From Austropuccinia psidii (taxonomy: Eukaryota > Basidiomycota > Pucciniomycetes > Pucciniales > Sphaerophragmiaceae), in contig JALGQZ010000011.1 of NCBI GenBank assembly GCA_023105745.1, positions 17,882,975 through 17,946,974 of the forward strand: a stretch of DNA of 64,000 nucleotides. Direction: 5' to 3'. A model generated the notes under the pieces. That model was given only the letters and a program-made list of their open reading frames with translations, searched no databases and had not been told where the DNA came from. This document shows, piece by piece, positions 60,061 through 64,000 of this stretch; the first letter of the stretch is position 1, and each line of letters begins with the position of its first letter. A program made the position numbers and the translations under genes.

Positions 60061-61260
60061 TCAGCATGAGATTGTATTACCATCCCTGATTTGATAGCCC
60101 GCTCTCTTGCCAACCTCATAATAGCCATGGCTTTTTTGCCGCATTGTTTTTGCTAACCTGCTTGAGCATTGTGGGGACATACCCACAAGTGTCGTGCTTT
60201 TGTTGTCCTGTGCTGGATCAGTATAATGAACAAATGTACTACTGGCCCACACTACCTGAATGAGCCCATGACATGCGGATAGATCAATCCAAAAATACTC
60301 ATTTGGGAAAATCAATATTCCCCCTGTACACCGCTTTGACGCATCTCTTTGAATTTGGCCGGTCTGCTTATCAGCTTGAAACCACCATCCCGAAGCATAC
60401 AGCGATGCATCCTTATCAACATGAGGTGTGTTTTTGAATCCATTCATGGTGAAAGTGAGTGTGGAAGCAAACTCGAATGCACCCTGATTTGCGGGCATAT
60501 TGGCTTCATAGTTAACTTCATCAAAAGATGGAACCCCCAATGAATTGTAGAAATTTTGAATCTTCTCAAATAAATTATCCCCAAAATATCCTAAGGATTG
60601 ACCTAGAATGCAACCCACCGAGCTAAGATTGGCACCTCAGTTCCGCCATTCATCTTTTGCGTTTTCAATTTTCCCAACACTTCCATACAGACCAAATTGG
60701 TCATTCTTCATGCTGCATTTGCGCCACCCAATTGCAAACATAAATCCCTCCAGTAATGCTCCATTGGTTGAAATCGGGTTGGTGAATCTCTTTTCGCAAA
60801 ATTAGAATTGTGATAATTCATCCCATTGATTGACCTCGACTTCACTCATTGTTGTGAATGGTCGCAATTCAACAAGGGCAATGAGTAATGCGGCTGAAGA
60901 GAAAATTGCCACACGGCCAAAGTGAATGTGTTTGATCTGATTGACATCCACAAGCCTCCGAATTTCACTTGGGGTCATATTTGCTGATACTGGCATTGAT
61001 ATTTGTGCTGTTGGGCGAGGGGAGGAAAACAACCTATTCATTCGGGTCGTTTTGCGCTCATTTGTCTTTTGGGATCTCCCACTATTCCCGAGTGGTTGAG
61101 GGATCACTATGTGTTGAAGCACACAAGATATCAGATACTGCCAAGGAGCTTTCTTCGGCACACATCCTTTGACTTCCCTGTTGGAGCCCACATGACATTG
61201 GCACAATCTGAACCGACTAAAGCCAATGTTCTTCCGTGGGGCCCAATGAGGGTGCCACAT
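60061..61260 (-). pseudogene. TET/JBP-like 2OG-Fe(II) oxygenase, two nonsense mutations
   Basis: One continuous frame of 400 codons with stops at 60802-60804 (TAA) and 60637-60639 (TGA). The double-stranded beta-helix part shows the iron ligands HxD in NTPHVDKDA and H in STFVHYTDPA, and a later Arg (SSRLAKT) in the place of the 2-oxoglutarate-binding residue; GWWFQADKQTGQIQRDASKR lies between them. TET/JBP enzymes oxidise 5-methylcytosine or thymine, and basidiomycetes carry expanded TET/JBP families linked to transposons (established). The N-terminal part (KHIHFGRVAIFSSAALLIAL) is also frame-conserved. The start is uncertain. No intron is needed. Confidence 0.75.
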
Positions 61261-61500
61261 AAATGTGGAAGCATATATATATATCTATATATATACACTG
61301 AGATTAAGCGAGCAACTCACACTTTTCTTCCTCAGACCAACGCTTTCTCGCAAGTTCCCTTTTACACTCTTTTCCTTTTTTCGTGAATGGCATGCTTGCA
61401 GCAGAAAATAAAATGAAACCGAATGATTACTGATTTATTAATATCACCTAAATTGAATTGCGGTTGATGAATCTCTTTTAATTGCGGCTAAAAAGAAAGA

Positions 61501-61785
61501 TCACACCTGACCTTTGCAAATTTGCGATCTCAAATACCAGAACCTGAAAATTGCAGTGGATAGTGCATTATTCAATTTTACATATTGATGTTCCCATGCA
61601 ATGACTTTCCAATCAAACCATTTGGAATATTGCAAGCACATGCAAATGCAATATGCATCCTGCTGTGGATCCCTAGCTATCCTAGTCCTCTTGAAAGACA
61701 CAGGAACGTTTTGCCTATTATGGGTTGGCGGGAAGTGATAAACGCGACTTCCCCCAATGCCCCCGCGTGTGCTACTTGGGGGCAC
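61501..61785 (-). CDS. Hypothetical fragment upstream of the oxygenase pseudogene
   Basis: About 94 codons with no ATG at the 5' end, so an internal or broken exon. The segment RIARDPQQDAYCICMCLQYSKWFDWKVIAWEHQ looks like a folded, Cys/Trp-rich domain rather than a random frame. No family recognised. Same strand as the oxygenase pseudogene, 240 bp upstream of it. Confidence 0.35.
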   Translation of the reverse strand: MPPSSTRGGIGGSRVYHFPPTHNRQNVPVSFKRTRIARDPQQDAYCICMCLQYSKWFDWKVIAWEHQYVKLNNALSTAIFRFWYLRSQICKGQV

Positions 61786-62100
61786 AACTCCTGACTCAGC
61801 TTGCGTCTTGTTGGAGTCTTTGCAATGATGTACGGAGGCATGCTGCCGTACAATTACTATTGGTACTCAGACTGTGGTATCTGGGCAGTAGTAGGATAGG
61901 AAGTCATGATTATTAAAATTCATAAATCACTTTGCAAAATTCAATTACAATCTATCTAGTACAAAGCTAATCTAAAACGGGTCAATCCTGGTTGTGAGTT
62001 TAGCTGACCTGGGTACAGTCAAGGTGACCTCATCACTTGAACCAAGACCGCTTTTTGCCCACCAGGCATCACCAAAGTCTAATACTAAGCATTGTACAAA
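61786..62100. other. Intergenic stretch with palindromic motif
   Basis: No gene seen. Contains the palindrome TGTACGG ... CCGTACA at 61829-61852, related to 37776 and 59901. Confidence 0.5.
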
Positions 62101-62868
62101 TTAAAATCTATGAGGTACAGTGGGGTTAAAAGACTCTGATGAGAAGAAACTTTTATTCAGTAAATTACATATATACTTATTAGTATGTAGCCACACTGGC
62201 TCCAATAGATTTTTACCCTCTGAAAGTTTTTCGGAAATGTCAATTAGTGATAAAGCCCCTTTAACTGAGCTTGTTCTCCAGTCATCTGAGCATATCATCA
62301 AACCACGAACCCCCGCCGCACAGAATGCCGCTAATATACCATAGCAAATTTGATTTATGCCAAGATTCTTGTGACACGCCAAAAGATCTTTGATGGCCTC
62401 TTTCTTTTTGAGTTCGTGAGTTTGCCTTTGATGCCATTAACTTCGACCTTTGTATGTGCACGTACCATGTTGTACGCAATCATCAAATAGATAACTGTAT
62501 CCATTAGATCCTCCAGGTTGTTGTGCGGCTTTGTGGACATCTCATTGTCAGCCCCGCCACCTTCAATGCTGAGTTGGGTTGCACATTGCTTTGATTTACT
62601 CAAGCAGGAGGCAAGGTATTCAACTGCCCCCCGTTTGAGTCCAAGAGGATTGGTTGAATTTGATGTTGGTGCAACATATGGTTTGGGTGCAATCACATTG
62701 TATGAGACTAAACTAATGGATTCAAACATAACATTTGCCCAAAAATGTTTAACTGGATTGGAAGGGTCAAGAAGGCTCTGAACCATTTTGAAGGAGGAGT
62801 GTTCAGATTTTGGAAGATTATCTGGAGGTTTTTCTGATTCCTTGATCAATTTTAGATTCCAAATGTTA
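62101..62868 (-). pseudogene. Unknown gene, frameshifted
   Basis: From an exon start near 62868 (after AACAG acceptor-like sequence near 62884) the reading NNNIWNLKLIKES ... HFWANVMFESISLVSYN runs to about 62415. The sensible continuation (ELKKKEAIKDLLACHKNLGINQICYGIL ... ICSDDWRTSSVKGALSLID) is in another frame, so a small indel lies near 62415. It ends at 62101. The order of exons suggests it is the 3' part of a gene whose 5' exons are the duplicated units at 62881-64000. No family recognised. Confidence 0.5.
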
Positions 62869-63140
62869 TTATTAAAAAATGCTTCTGTTTCTGTTGGCTT
62901 AAAAAATATAACCCTATATATTGCAATTTATATCACGAGTCCACAGCCAATACTAATGTAACATGCGCAAAGATAAAACTCACCTGCCATCTCAAGCTCC
63001 TAAAGCCAGGCCAACCTTTTAAGCTCTCAGTTACTAATCACCTTAATATCAACAGGCAGGAATGTATGAGAATCATTTGTGGGTAAATTGTCCCATCAAT
63101 TTTTGTAAATACTATTGATATTAACAAGCCCCCTTTGCCA

Positions 63141-63434
63141 TTATTTTTGAGTAATATTGGAATGATAAGTCAAAATGTTGCCAAACTCTTCAATGCAGGA
63201 TAAAAATATTCCTTGAACATTAGGGGAGGATGACACTTTGGGCTCAGGGTCAGGCATTATATAAGTCATATCTTGACACATTGTATCATGTTTAATTGTC
63301 TCCCTTTCTTTAAAGGCTTGAATATTTTGAGGAGAGGCAAGAGGGGTTTCATCATGGATTGCTTCATTGAGTATGGGGGGGCTTTCAGTATGCGGAGGTT
63401 CATTATCAACATGGTCCACATCAACATTGATCAT
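63141..63434 (-). pseudogene. Duplicated exon, inner copy
   Basis: 97 codons (MTYIMPDPEPKVSSSPNVQGIFL ...) that match the outer copy at 63665-63962, but the frame breaks after SNITQ. Acidic, no recognised domain. A donor CAG|GTGAGT at about 62985 is shared by both copies. Confidence 0.45.
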
Positions 63435-63664
63435 TTCATCACCTTTATCCCTGGAATTGTTTTCAGCTTCAAAGGTAGACCATTCTTTGTTGGTGTTTTT
63501 TGTGGCATGTGGATTTGGTCTCTTTCCTAATCCTTTGCCTGGAACTCCAATTCAAAAAACGCTTCTGTTTCTGTTGGCTTAAAAAAATCTAACCCTGTAC
63601 ATTGAAATTTATATGACCAGTCAACAGCCAATAATAATGTATCATGCACAAAGATAAAACTCAC

Positions 63665-63962
63665 CTGCCATCTCAAGGTCCTCCAGCCAGTCCGACATTT
63701 TAAGCTCTTGGTTACTGATCACCTTAATACCAATTGGCAGGAATGTATGAGCATCTTTTGTTGGTAAATTGTCCCATTGATTTTTGTAAATACTATTGAT
63801 ATTATCAAGCCCCCTTTTCCATGATTGTTGAGTAATATTGGAATGATATTTCAAAATGCCTGCAAACTCTTCCATGCGGGATAAATATATTCCTTGAAAA
63901 TTAGCAGACGATGACATTTTGGACTCAGGGTCAGGAACTAGATCAGTCATATCTCGTCCCAT
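63665..63962 (-). CDS. Duplicated exon, outer copy
   Basis: From ATG 63962 to the donor CAG|GTGAGT (exon end 63665): MTDLVPDPESKMSSSANFQGIYL ... MSDWLEDLEMAG. Intact as an exon; 5' exons may lie beyond the window. Function unknown. Confidence 0.45.
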
Positions 63963-64000
63963 TGTATCATGTTTAATTGTTTCCCTTTCTTGAAAGGCTT

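Larger units (their letters stand above)
62881..64000. repeat. Tandem duplication, unit about 680 bp
   Basis: 62881-63318 and 63561-64000 are similar throughout (GCTTCTGTTTCTGTTGGCTT at both starts), offset 680 bp. 63319-63560 is the remainder of the unit, and the second copy runs off the window. Confidence 0.85.

Noticed and set aside
35163..61260. A KDZ-type transposon as the core element, because TET/JBP-like genes often accompany KDZ elements
   Set aside because: The core transposase matches Tnp2 (DWFN, CNFC, DxMHN blocks), not the KDZ signature that I would expect.

Overview
The window looks like a stretch of a basidiomycete genome, most likely an Agaricomycete, made almost entirely of mobile elements nested in one another. 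The indications are small introns with canonical GT-AG borders, chromodomain Ty3/gypsy elements, a Tnp2 (CACTA-type) transposase, a TET/JBP-like oxygenase remnant and a family of Cys-rich zinc-binding proteins. No ordinary host gene, rRNA, tRNA or CRISPR array was recognised. The species assignment is inference from protein families.

The oldest layer is a giant inverted-repeat structure. The left arm (1-6971, continuing at 34736-34980) and the right arm (about 51841-59880) are inverted copies of one another. Each arm carries outer ~38-40 bp tandem repeats, a Cys-rich zinc-finger-like gene, a shared TATA-bearing intergenic region, and a divergently oriented SNF2-type helicase. Between the arms lie a divergent pair: an unknown multi-exon gene (35163-37219, minus) and a tnp2 transposase (38164-50876, plus). 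Without later insertions the unit would be about 21-22 kb. All of its genes are now broken.

Later insertions sit on top of this. Element A (6972-34735, minus), a very large Ty3/gypsy element, split the left helicase. Element B (10910-21605, minus), a chromodomain Ty3/gypsy element with nearly identical LTRs, split the pol gene of A. Element C (38193-47894, plus), a relative of B, landed in the first codons of the tnp2 gene. A solo LTR of the C family (56767-58204, TSD CAAGA) split the right-arm zinc-finger gene.

Three features stand out. (1) Upstream of the RT gene of element A is an array of ten short repeats in which two interlocking stems both co-vary, the signature of an H-type RNA pseudoknot (22927-24101). 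(2) Elements B and C share an accessory reading frame overlapping gag in the +1 frame. It is reached through two apparent introns: splicing the first would create the ATG, while the Gag start codon lies inside the second. (3) The long inverted-repeat tnp2 unit itself, with duplicated helicase and zinc-finger cargo. Element A also carries a GC-richer antisense segment with a 136-codon ORF between its protease and RT modules.

The right end (59900-64000) is a graveyard of accessory genes: a TET/JBP-like 2OG-Fe(II) oxygenase pseudogene, two unrecognised broken genes, and a ~680 bp tandem duplication running off the window edge.
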